Origin: Mycolicibacter minnesotensis
GTDB taxonomy: Bacteria > Actinomycetota > Actinomycetes > Mycobacteriales > Mycobacteriaceae
Length of the DNA stretch: 64,000 nucleotides
NCBI RefSeq assembly: GCF_010731755.1
Contig: NZ_AP022589.1
Location: forward strand, 3,720,001-3,784,000
Direction: 5' to 3'
The number at the start of each line of letters is the position of its first letter. Position 1 is the first letter of the stretch. A program made the position numbers and the translations under genes. Of the stretch, positions 47,138 through 55,108 are shown one piece after another. The notes under the pieces were generated by a model. It was not told the origin of the DNA, did not search any database, and was given only the letters and a program-made list of their open reading frames with translations.

Positions 47138-48238
47138 TCAGGCAGGCGCAACGCTAGCCGTGCTCGTGCTTGAAGCAGTTTCGGCTTCGATGCCGACCTG
47201 GTACAAGCTTTTTCCGTGCCACCTCCACACCTCCGAACCGCTGATCGCGACGTTGCCGCGCCCGCCTGCTTCGGAAATGATGTGCTTCGTCAGTCCCGTG
47301 GGAGTGTAGGTTTCTTCGGTGTCCGAGGCGCACCAGCGTAGGGGGCGGGCTCGATCATTGACCCAGAATGCGCGTCCTCGCAGCGGGTTCTCCGCGATCC
47401 AAGCATCCACCAGGGCAACGGTCGCTGCGTCTCGGAAGCCTTGCAGGTCGAAGGTGAGTTCGCTGTCTTCGGGCATGGTCTTCAGGTCGTGTAGTAGATA
47501 GGTCGTTCGCATCCTCCGATTGCTCTCGGCAATCTTCGTCGCCACTGAGGTGGCGGTCGAGACGGCAACGCCAGGAGTCAGGACTCTGGTGGATGGGTCT
47601 ACAGCGGGGAACAGTCGGCGGAACACAACGCACGGCATTCCTTCTTCGAGCATGAAGGCGTTGACGGTGTGCATTTCGATGACCAGGTTCGGGGTGAGGT
47701 TCGAGAGCCATGTGACGGTGGTGTAAGTCTGAGCGGTGAAATCCTCTGCAAGAAGGATGATCTTGGGGACGGTGAGCACGTCGTCGTCCCAGCTTCCATC
47801 GACGTGACTTTCGAGCAGCTCGGCGGCATCGGCGGGGGAATGGGGCTGTGCGGGTGTTCCACGGTTGAGGTAGTCGGCGTGGGCGTCAGCGAGTGTTTCC
47901 TTGCTGAACCCTGCGACCAACGCTGCGTAGGTGATCGCCTGCATGTGGACGTTGGAGTCAGTCCCGCGCTTCAGTTCCACGACCACAAGCTGGCCTGTGG
48001 CATCGAGTCCGAGGATGTCCAGACGTTCTCGTGCCAGGTCACCCGAGTCTGATGACCACTTGTTGTATTGGGTGGTGACGACGCGAACGTTCTCGCCCAG
48101 CACCTCGGGGTGATCGACCACCCAACGTTCCAGGTGGGTGGCTTCCCAGACCCCCAGCTTGGCGAGCTGCTTAGAAGGCATCGGTGCGCAAGTCATACGG
48201 TCTTCCGCCACGGCAAACATCAGCATCTCTGACGACAT
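47138..48238 (-). CDS. PD-(D/E)XK nuclease-like protein
   Basis: 366 residues. The region RLDILGLDATGQLVVVELKRG (about 90-110) has the D-x(n)-E-x-K core of restriction-like nucleases, followed by MQAITYAA with the usual downstream Gln. The fold resembles DUF91/NucS-type nuclease domains. The C-terminal 200 residues are a separate domain of unknown role. Start at ATG 48238; GTG 48286 is possible. Such nucleases occur in restriction, repair and phage defence, and the island setting suggests defence, but no modification gene is nearby. Confidence 0.7.
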   Translation of the reverse strand: MSSEMLMFAVAEDRMTCAPMPSKQLAKLGVWEATHLERWVVDHPEVLGENVRVVTTQYNKWSSDSGDLARERLDILGLDATGQLVVVELKRGTDSNVHMQAITYAALVAGFSKETLADAHADYLNRGTPAQPHSPADAAELLESHVDGSWDDDVLTVPKIILLAEDFTAQTYTTVTWLSNLTPNLVIEMHTVNAFMLEEGMPCVVFRRLFPAVDPSTRVLTPGVAVSTATSVATKIAESNRRMRTTYLLHDLKTMPEDSELTFDLQGFRDAATVALVDAWIAENPLRGRAFWVNDRARPLRWCASDTEETYTPTGLTKHIISEAGGRGNVAISGSEVWRWHGKSLYQVGIEAETASSTSTASVAPA

Positions 48239-48441
48239 GCCACGAAGTGTTGCACGCACGGCGGACAGGCTGACTAAGCAGCACATGGGCGGAGCTGGAC
48301 AACCGTACGACGGCGAAGGCTCAACGATGAGCAGTTCCGGTTGAGTGCCCCCACCGTTGCCCTGATTGAGCTGAACGGCGCAGGAGTGTCGCAGACTGCT
48401 GTTAGGTTCGTGCCGTTCGCAGTGGCACGTACGCGAAAGGC

Positions 48442-48633
48442 ATGAAAATGCAAGTGGAGTTCGATGAATCGCGGCGCGTTTTCAAGATTCGGCAGGAGGC
48501 GTATGGAGGAGTAACGATAGTCAACTACCCGGAAACGTTCGACTCGTTCGAGGTAGTGGGAGATGAACTCGTGGTATCGCGCAATGGCTCGGTAGCGGCT
48601 CGCTTCGGCAGCGATGGGCGGTTCCGGCTTTGA
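48442..48633 (+). CDS. Small hypothetical protein (63 aa)
   Basis: 63 residues (KMQVEFDESRRVFKIRQEAY...VVSRNGSVAARFGSDGRFRL) rich in beta-prone alternating patterns; not recognised. Its TGA overlaps the GTG of the next gene (GTGA), so the pair is co-translated and probably works together, perhaps like an antitoxin-sized or accessory partner. That role is only inference from size and coupling. Confidence 0.55.
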   Translation: MKMQVEFDESRRVFKIRQEAYGGVTIVNYPETFDSFEVVGDELVVSRNGSVAARFGSDGRFRL

Positions 48634-49343
48634 GTGCTGCTGAGCCTGATGTCGAGTCGCACGAGGTTGCCGTTCTAGGGACTGCTTGCGCGCGTGACCT
48701 CGGAGACCCCATGCGGTGGTTTGCTCCAGATGGATATCCAAATTCTTTGGCGCTGAGCATTGTTGATTCCATTTATTCGACGGGGGCTCGCTATTCCTCC
48801 GTGGAGAATGTCGTTGCGCGGTATCGCAGCTTCCGACGGGATGTGGGAGCTGACCCGAATGCCGATGGTGCGGATGAACTTGCCGCGACATTTGCGCAAC
48901 TCGGCGTGGACGGTTGGGCTGATTGCATCGGCAATCGTCGTCCGACATCCTCAGCCAAGGGCGCACCGCTGAAAGCCGAAGCCATATTGCTTGCCGTTGA
49001 GGCGCTTTCGGGTCAAGGTGTGCGGAGTGCGGCGGACTTGCGTGCGTTGTCTTCGGACCGTGAACGTGCGCAACAGGTGGAGTCCGCGTGGAGTGCTGTA
49101 CCAGGGCAGAGCTCTGGCATTACGTGGGCGTACCTGCTGATGCTCGCGCACGTGCCTGGTGTCAAGGCGGATCGGATGGTCGTGCGATATGTAGCTCGTG
49201 CGTTGGGAGCAGGGGAGCGAGGCGTGAGCGCGTCCAAAGCGGCGGACCTGGTAACGGGCGTCGCTGGGGAACGTGGCTGGGATGTCCTGAAACTTGACCA
49301 CGCTATATGGAGGTTCGAATCCGGGCGACCTTTTCAGACCTGA
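48630..49343 (+). CDS. Helix-hairpin-helix / DNA-glycosylase-fold-like protein
   Basis: 237 residues, mostly helical. The block GITWAYLLMLAHVPGVKADRMVV contains a PGVKADRM hairpin resembling the HhH of HhH-GPD repair glycosylases, but the catalytic Asp motif is not evident, so a DNA-binding role without glycosylase activity is possible. GTG 48630 overlaps the preceding small gene by 4 bp. GC content is lower than in the core. Confidence 0.5.
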   Translation: MSAAEPDVESHEVAVLGTACARDLGDPMRWFAPDGYPNSLALSIVDSIYSTGARYSSVENVVARYRSFRRDVGADPNADGADELAATFAQLGVDGWADCIGNRRPTSSAKGAPLKAEAILLAVEALSGQGVRSAADLRALSSDRERAQQVESAWSAVPGQSSGITWAYLLMLAHVPGVKADRMVVRYVARALGAGERGVSASKAADLVTGVAGERGWDVLKLDHAIWRFESGRPFQT

Positions 49344-49448
49344 CACCTGGGTGCTATCCGAGCATCCGTTCGTCAATCAGCGCCCGATTTTGCCGTCGAT
49401 GGTGGGCGGCGATGCCGATATTCTGATCGGAAATAGAGCCTGGCAGAG

Positions 49449-50306
49449 CTAGTTTCGGTTGTTGCCGAGTGTGCGTGACAGCAGAACTTGTTTCCAGTAG
49501 GTCTCGCGGTCGATGACGCGTTGATCTTCGGTGCGCTTGGTCATGTGTTCAAGCAGTGCGAAGCGCAGGTTGTCCAAGACGTACGCTTCGCCTTTGGCTC
49601 CGACCAACGCCTTAAGCCCGACGTTATTGCCGTGGAGGGTCTCGGCGTAGGTGCACATGCGGTGCCAAATCCCTTCGTCGGCGTACGCCGCTCCGACGTA
49701 GGGCTCGCCGGTGAGTTGATCGTGGATGACGTACACGCCTTTCATAGATTCCAGTGCGATGCGCCAGTCGGGTCGGCGTTGGCGGACAATGGTGCGAAGG
49801 TCTCGAAAGGTGTGGTTGATGAGGTCGTGTCCGGGAAAGGCGTCACCTTCGTAGGGCTTGTCGTGGATCGCTGCCACCGTCATCTGGTCCAGGTCGGTTT
49901 CGAAGTTCCGCCGCGTGACCCGCCCTGTCGGTCGGAAGTCGATGACGAGGCGTTTGATGTATTCGCCCATGATGTCGTCGCGCAGTTCGAGGTCGTAGGA
50001 GCGTGTGTTGGCGATGGGGGAGCGACCCGTCACCTCGAAGACTCCGCCGAACAACCACTGGCTCGGGGTCTTCGGCACCCTCGCCATGGTGAAGATGAAG
50101 TCGCGGTTGAAGTGGTCGCGTGCGCCGCGCCAGCGACTCCAACCGACCCACTCGTCCCAGTCTGTTGCCAGCTCGTTAATGGGTTCAACCTTGCCGTCTG
50201 TGACGGCGCAGTGCAGTTTGCAGGTCTTCGGTTCCAGTTCGCCAAGCAAGTTGCGCAGCGGTATCGGACGCGGGACAGGTCGCGGGTGATGTGGTTCCTT
50301 CGTCAC
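49449..50306 (-). CDS. GIY-YIG nuclease-like protein
   Basis: 285 residues. The C-terminal part has KGVYVIHDQLTGEPYVGAAY (a GVYVI...YVG variant of GIY-YIG) followed by GIWHRMCTYAETLHGNN, which holds the Arg and surrounding residues of the family, and a late Glu in RETYWKQVLL. The first 170 residues form an unrecognised domain with FNRDFIFTMARVPKT. GTG 50306 is preferred because GGAGGA lies 4 nt upstream; TTG 50318 is the alternative. Possible roles are mobile-element mobility or phage defence. Confidence 0.65.
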   Translation of the reverse strand: MTKEPHHPRPVPRPIPLRNLLGELEPKTCKLHCAVTDGKVEPINELATDWDEWVGWSRWRGARDHFNRDFIFTMARVPKTPSQWLFGGVFEVTGRSPIANTRSYDLELRDDIMGEYIKRLVIDFRPTGRVTRRNFETDLDQMTVAAIHDKPYEGDAFPGHDLINHTFRDLRTIVRQRRPDWRIALESMKGVYVIHDQLTGEPYVGAAYADEGIWHRMCTYAETLHGNNVGLKALVGAKGEAYVLDNLRFALLEHMTKRTEDQRVIDRETYWKQVLLSRTLGNNRN

Positions 50307-50482
50307 GGCTTCCTCCAAAGCGGTGGTGCTCAGTCAGTGTGCCGTGCCTCGACTAGATACGACTGGTTTCGGTGAGCGGGGCGGCGAGCGCTCGCGTTGC
50401 ACGTCTCCTCAACTCGGGGATCGCCGCGTGGTGGTCAGAATCATTGACCACCATGAGGGGGACCCGTTTGATGGTCCAGTCG

Positions 50483-51310
50483 CTATGCGGCTTGGGGTTG
50501 GTGGGTCGTGGTCCACTGTAGGGCGAACTCGGTTGGGGTGAGTCCGCGGTGGGCTGAATGCGGTCTGTTGGCGCTGGAGTCGATCCTCCAGTCCTCGCTG
50601 ATGACGCGGGCTTCGCGCAGGGAGTCGAAGCGCCACGAGTTGAGCAGCTCGTCGCGCAGGCGGCCGTTGAACGATTCGATCCAGACGTTCTGCCAAGGTG
50701 ATCGGGGGTCGATGAACAGCGAGCCGGTGCCGTTGAACCGGCACCAGTCGTTGACCGCGTGGGCGATGAACTCGGGCCCGTTGTCGAACCGCACGTAGTT
50801 CGGTGCTCCGTGCACCAGGGCCAAGCGGTCGAGGACCTCGACAACGCCGTCGGCGTTGATGGCCCGGCCAACGTGGATCGCCAAGGCTTCGCGGGTGAAC
50901 TCGTCGATCACGTTGAGCATCTTCAGAGTGTGCCCGTCGGCGGTGGTGTCGAACTGAAAGCCCATCGCCCAGATCACGTTCGGCCTGATCGGGCACATCG
51001 CCCCAACCGCGGTCCCGATGCCGGTCAGCCGCTTCTTCCTGCGGCGCTGCGGAACCCGCAGGCCCTCGTCGCGCCACAGGCGGCGGATGCGCTTGTTGTT
51101 GGTCAGCCAGCCGGCCTTGCGGGCTGCGATCGCCGCTCGTCGCCAGCCCCAGCGGGGTCGGTCGGTGGAGAACGTCCGCAGCCAGGCCCTAAGCTCGTCT
51201 TCGGCATCGCTGATCGAGGCTGGCTGCAACCGCAACGTGGACCGGTGCAGGCCGACCACCGTGCAGGCTCGTCGCTCGGAGACCCCGAACCGCTCACGCA
51301 GCATCACCAC
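50483..51310 (-). CDS. IS3-family transposase OrfB
   Basis: 275 residues as started at 51310, though the frame stays open upstream (GDFVGKLIGPNRKRSAV) as expected for production by -1 frameshift from OrfA. HTH_21 region RWGWRRAAIAARKAG...RLWRDEGLRVPQRRRKKR, then an rve catalytic core with the DDE residues in FQFDTTADG, VRFDNGPEFIA and WIESFNGRLRDELLN. The catalytic core looks intact. Confidence 0.92.
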   Translation of the reverse strand: MVMLRERFGVSERRACTVVGLHRSTLRLQPASISDAEDELRAWLRTFSTDRPRWGWRRAAIAARKAGWLTNNKRIRRLWRDEGLRVPQRRRKKRLTGIGTAVGAMCPIRPNVIWAMGFQFDTTADGHTLKMLNVIDEFTREALAIHVGRAINADGVVEVLDRLALVHGAPNYVRFDNGPEFIAHAVNDWCRFNGTGSLFIDPRSPWQNVWIESFNGRLRDELLNSWRFDSLREARVISEDWRIDSSANRPHSAHRGLTPTEFALQWTTTHQPQAA

Positions 51311-51333
51311 GGCGCTGCGCTTGCGGTTCGGGC

Positions 51334-51552
51334 CTATAAGTTTCCCGACGAAATCTCCTTGAGCATGTCGATGTCGAGGGGCTGGTTGGCCACCAGCTTC
51401 TTAAGCCGGGCGTTCTCGGCCTCGAGTTCCTTGAGGCGCTTGGCATCACTGGCCTTCATCCCGCCGTACTGGGCAACCCAGCGATGCCAGGTCGATTCGG
51501 TGATCTGCAGGTGCCGGCACACCTCAGAGAGCTCCTGGCCGGTCCCGAGCAC
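51334..51552 (-). CDS. IS3-family OrfA (truncated)
   Basis: 72 residues: remains of the HTH (EVCRHLQITESTWHRWVAQYGG) and the leucine-zipper-like LKELEAENARLKKLVANQ, ending DMLKEISSGNL. The usual first part of OrfA is missing, so DNA binding to the ends, and thus mobility, may be lost. Confidence 0.8.
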   Translation of the reverse strand: MLGTGQELSEVCRHLQITESTWHRWVAQYGGMKASDAKRLKELEAENARLKKLVANQPLDIDMLKEISSGNL

Positions 51553-51659
51553 CGCAGCAGTCGGCGCGGGATGATCCGATGCCTGGAGCCCAGCAGTTGC
51601 TCGAAAGCGTGCATGACAAGGTGCCGTTCGCCAACAGGACCACTGCCGCCGCGGCGCGG

Positions 51660-54533
51660 CTAGGGGCTATTGGTGCCCCCGGTACCTCCGGTACCTCCGC
51701 GGCCTCCGGTGCCGCCGCTGCTGCCTCTGCCCGGATTCCCTTGGCTTCCTAGCGCGCCGGTGCCGCCGGCCACTCCGTCGGAACTCGCACCACCGGTGCC
51801 GCCATTGCCACCGGCGCCACCGGCGCCACCGTCGCCATCGGGGCGATAAGCGGAAGTGCCGTTACCGCCGGTGCCCCCGGCACCCCCGGCGCCCCCGGCA
51901 CTGCCGCGGCCTCCGTTGACACCGGCCAGGCCGTTGAAGCCTGCACCACCGTTGCCGCCCTTGCCGCCAGTGCCGCCACTGCTTAGGTGGCCAGTCAACC
52001 CATTTCCGCCATTTCCGCCGGTGCCGCCGCGGCCACCGGCGCCGCCGTCAACGCCCGGAAAGGTGCTGTCCCAGCCGTCCTTGCCGTCCCCACCGTTACC
52101 GCCGCGGCCGGGCATGCCCTTCGCGGCACCCCCGCCGCCGACATTAGCGCCACCGGTACCGGGCCGGCCACCGTTGCCACCGTTACCGCCGGAGGTTCCC
52201 GCAGCCGCGTCGGCGTCAGTGGCCGCGTTATACCCGGCGCCGCCGTTCCCGCCATTGCCGCCCCTGCCGGCCTCACCGTGTGCACCCCGTGCCGCCTGTG
52301 TCCCGCGACCTGCGCCCGCGTAACCACCAACACCACCGACGCCAGCGCGGCCGCCGTGGCCACCGTCACCGCCGTCACCACCCTGGGGGTTGGTCGCGGT
52401 ACCAGTCGAGCCGTCCGCACCATCCGGACCGGCGGCACCTGCGCCGCCAGTGCCACCAACCCCGCCGATGGCGTGCGACCCACCCCATCCGCCGGCCCCA
52501 CCGTTTCCGCCGTCCTGGCCGTAGTTGGTTTCACCGATGACGCCGAAACCGTCGCCGCCCTTGCCTCCCCGGCCACCATTGCTGTCTGTTCCGGCGGTGC
52601 CCGCCAAGCCGTGTTGGCCCGCTGCGAATCTGCCGGCACCGACCAAGCCTGCCGCGCCGCCGACACCCCCGTTGGCGCCGTTGCCGCCGTTGCCGCCATC
52701 ACTGGCAACGCTGAAGCCGCCGCCGCCGGAACCGTCGCCGCCCTCACCTGCGGTTCCGGCGTTGCCGCCGTTGCCACCGCTGCCGGCGTTGCCTCCAGTC
52801 CCGTTGAGGCTGGTACCGCCGTCACCACCGGCGCCACCGATGCCGCCGCGACCGGCGTTGCCTCCATTGCCACCGATGCCACGGATGCCGACCATCGCGT
52901 CGAAGCCCCGCCCGCCGTCGCCACCCTGACCGCCGCTACCGCCGGCGCCGCCAGCACCACCGACCGTGCCACTACCGCCGTGGCCACCGCGGCCGCCGGC
53001 ACCGCCCGCGCTACCGAAGCGGCCGTTGATGTCGCTCCCTGCACCGGCTACGCCAGCAGCACCGTTGTAGCCTGCGCCGCCATTTCCGCCGTTTCCGCCG
53101 TTTCCCCCGTTGCCGAGCGCTCCGTTGGTCTCGGAACCACCGGCACCACCGTTGCCACCGGTACCACCAGCGAAGCCGTCAACGCCCGCAAAGGTACTAG
53201 CTGCGCCGTCTTTGCCGTCCCCACCGCTGCCGCCGACACCTGCCGTGCCGTCGGCCGCGGAGGGCCCGCCGCCGGCCTGCTGGCCACCGTGACCGGCGTT
53301 ACCGCCGACGCCACCGTTGCCACCGGACGTGCCTGCCGCGGCACTGACATCTGAAGCGGCGTCATAGCCGTCGCCACCGGCACCGCCGTTGCCGCCGAGA
53401 CCACCGACGCCGTTGGTGCCGGCCGCGCCCTCAGCGGCGATGCCCGCGAACCAGCCGCCCGCGCCACCGGCACCGGCCGCACCGGCCGCGCCACCGTTGC
53501 CGCCTAGACCACCGTTGCCACCACCAATCCCGTCAATGTCGGAGCTGATCCCGTCGCCGCCATCGGCACCCGCGCCGCCGGCACCACCCTTGCCGCCGAC
53601 ACCGGCAGCGCCGCCCGTGCCGCCCACGCCGAACAGGTACGAACCCCGGCCGCCGGCACCGCCGTTGCCGCCGTTGCCGCCGTTGCCGCCGTTACCTCCG
53701 TTGCCATCGCCACCGTTGGCGAAGCTGCCTGTCAGTCCGGCGGCACCGGCCAAGCCGTCGCCGCCTTGGCCGCCGATACCGGCCGTGCTGAACATGCCCC
53801 ACAGTGCGGCGTCGCCGCCGGTACCGCCCGCGCCACTGACACCACCGGTGGAGGCCGTGTCACCGCCGTTGCCACCGGCGCCGCCGTGGCTGAACCAGGC
53901 GAACAGGCCGGCGGCACCGCCGGATCCGCCGTTGCCGCCCAGGTAGCCGTCGCCGCCGTCGCCGCCGTCACCACCGAATAGGCCGCCCTGGCCGCCTGCG
54001 CCACCGTCGATGGTGGCGCTGGTGCCGTCGGCGTCCCAGCCTGCGCCGCCGTTGCCAAAGAGCCACCCGCCCGCGTACCCGTCGGGATGCAGGGGAGTGC
54101 CGTCGGCGCCGTTACCGAACGGCATCAACCAGTTGATCTCGCTCCAATTGAATGACGCATCGGACGTGCCGGGTGCATCCATCGAAGCTGCCCCGATGCC
54201 GGCCAGGTTGCGATCCGACAAGATCGCATCCCAGGTTGCCGGGCTACCCAGACCGTCGAAGAACAGCGACCAACTGTCCGGATCCAGTACCACCGCCCAG
54301 GCAGCCTGATCATCCCAGGTGGCGCCCAGGTCGGTGACTGCCGCGCCTAAATCCTCGCCAAACAGGTTTACCAGTGCATCGCCGAGGTCGGCCCGCGCGG
54401 GCGGTACGACGGTTAACGAAGCCACGTTGAAGGCCAGCAAGACGCTGAACGCGCTTCCAGCCCCGAGGGCGTGGCACCGCATCCTGTATCGCAGTGTCGA
54501 ACGACGTTGTCCGGCGTTGAAGCGACTGGTCAT
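51660..54533 (-). CDS. Large PGRS-repeat protein with a signal peptide instead of a PE domain
   Basis: 957 residues. The N-terminus is not a PE domain. It has a basic start (RFNAGQRRSTLRYRMR), a hydrophobic core (GSAFSVLLAFNVASLTVV) and a cleavage-like PPARA-DLG, then about 100 residues of non-repetitive sequence (DDQAAWAVVLDPDSWSLFFD). From about residue 150 to the end it is GGxGG/GGNGG PGRS repeat. Sec export to the cell surface is likely, in contrast to the ESX-5 route of true PE_PGRS proteins. Two long internal segments, both with AAAGTSGGNGG, are diverged copies. Confidence 0.85.
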   Translation of the reverse strand: MTSRFNAGQRRSTLRYRMRCHALGAGSAFSVLLAFNVASLTVVPPARADLGDALVNLFGEDLGAAVTDLGATWDDQAAWAVVLDPDSWSLFFDGLGSPATWDAILSDRNLAGIGAASMDAPGTSDASFNWSEINWLMPFGNGADGTPLHPDGYAGGWLFGNGGAGWDADGTSATIDGGAGGQGGLFGGDGGDGGDGYLGGNGGSGGAAGLFAWFSHGGAGGNGGDTASTGGVSGAGGTGGDAALWGMFSTAGIGGQGGDGLAGAAGLTGSFANGGDGNGGNGGNGGNGGNGGAGGRGSYLFGVGGTGGAAGVGGKGGAGGAGADGGDGISSDIDGIGGGNGGLGGNGGAAGAAGAGGAGGWFAGIAAEGAAGTNGVGGLGGNGGAGGDGYDAASDVSAAAGTSGGNGGVGGNAGHGGQQAGGGPSAADGTAGVGGSGGDGKDGAASTFAGVDGFAGGTGGNGGAGGSETNGALGNGGNGGNGGNGGAGYNGAAGVAGAGSDINGRFGSAGGAGGRGGHGGSGTVGGAGGAGGSGGQGGDGGRGFDAMVGIRGIGGNGGNAGRGGIGGAGGDGGTSLNGTGGNAGSGGNGGNAGTAGEGGDGSGGGGFSVASDGGNGGNGANGGVGGAAGLVGAGRFAAGQHGLAGTAGTDSNGGRGGKGGDGFGVIGETNYGQDGGNGGAGGWGGSHAIGGVGGTGGAGAAGPDGADGSTGTATNPQGGDGGDGGHGGRAGVGGVGGYAGAGRGTQAARGAHGEAGRGGNGGNGGAGYNAATDADAAAGTSGGNGGNGGRPGTGGANVGGGGAAKGMPGRGGNGGDGKDGWDSTFPGVDGGAGGRGGTGGNGGNGLTGHLSSGGTGGKGGNGGAGFNGLAGVNGGRGSAGGAGGAGGTGGNGTSAYRPDGDGGAGGAGGNGGTGGASSDGVAGGTGALGSQGNPGRGSSGGTGGRGGTGGTGGTNSP

Positions 54534-55108
54534 GCAGCAGTTCCTTACTAACTTGTGGGGGATGACGCGGGGTCACTGGCGTGCGACGGGCTGGAATTAA
54601 CGCCGACGGGGTTCAGCTTCGGCTCACAGTTTCGTTAAAACTACCTGAAGTTTTAATAATTGGCACTTTGGCCGGTGTTCCGGACAGGAGTTCGCATGAC
54701 GATGGCAATGGCCGGCGTCTCCTGTACTAGAGGCTGTCCGAAGGCGGCAGGGCGGAACGGGACGCCAGGGAAGACGCCCGAAACTCCAACAGCAAGGCTG
54801 GGCCCCAAGTGGTCGCAGGCACATTGGCGGTCACTCCGCCAGGGAGGCCTTTCTGGTCGGTGCCGGAAGGTGCGATTGCTTTTCTGGCGGCCAGGCTGGC
54901 GCCCGCAATGCTGCCGGGTCGACACGCCACCGTTACCGAGCGTCGAATCGGTCGTCGCTCATCGCGGTCGGCGGGGACGGCGCGGTCGGCTGCGACCACG
55001 TCCATCGCGAGGCCGGCCTAAGGAGCAGTGCACGAGCAGAACCCACGTCAGTCTGTTCTCCCCGATGCTAGGTTCACCCCCACTGCCTAGTGGGCGCGGA
55101 GGCCGTTG
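54534..55108. other. Intergenic region without convincing genes
   Basis: 575 bp between the divergent PGRS and oxidoreductase genes. It holds an AT-rich perfect inverted repeat (54635-54656). Several open frames exist on both strands but none has a family resemblance, good start or codon bias. A Shine-Dalgarno GGAGG (55098-55102) belongs to the next gene. Confidence 0.6.
54635..54656. promoter_or_regulatory. AT-rich palindrome upstream of the PGRS gene
   Basis: TTAAAACT-ACCTGA-AGTTTTAA: 8-bp perfect arms, 6-nt centre, about 100 bp upstream of the PGRS start. It stands out in this GC-rich genome. It could be an operator or part of a promoter; TTTTAATAATTG beside it would also support a terminator reading rightward. 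Confidence 0.45.

Larger units (their letters stand above)
50483..51552 (-). mobile_element. IS3-family insertion sequence, 5'-truncated
   Basis: Two frames in the orfA-orfB order of IS3 elements. The orfA product lacks about 25 N-terminal residues (it starts at GTG in LGTGQELSEVCRHL) and the upstream DNA (51553-51655) does not continue the family. No matching terminal inverted repeats or target duplication could be identified, so the true ends are unknown and the copy may be defective. Confidence 0.8.

Noticed and set aside
51553..51655. Fragment between the IS and the PGRS gene that might be another transposase remnant
   Set aside because: A plus-strand stretch (DKVPFANRTTAAAARLG) looks faintly protein-like but is too short to assign.
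51987..53354. Long plus-strand frame through the PGRS gene
   Set aside because: Ala/Thr/Val-only translation is the mirror of the glycine repeat; no start signal or homology.
51660..54120. Dense short direct repeats resembling a repeat array or CRISPR
   Set aside because: The repeats are irregular, in frame, and encode GGxGG motifs of a PGRS protein; there are no constant repeats with unique spacers.
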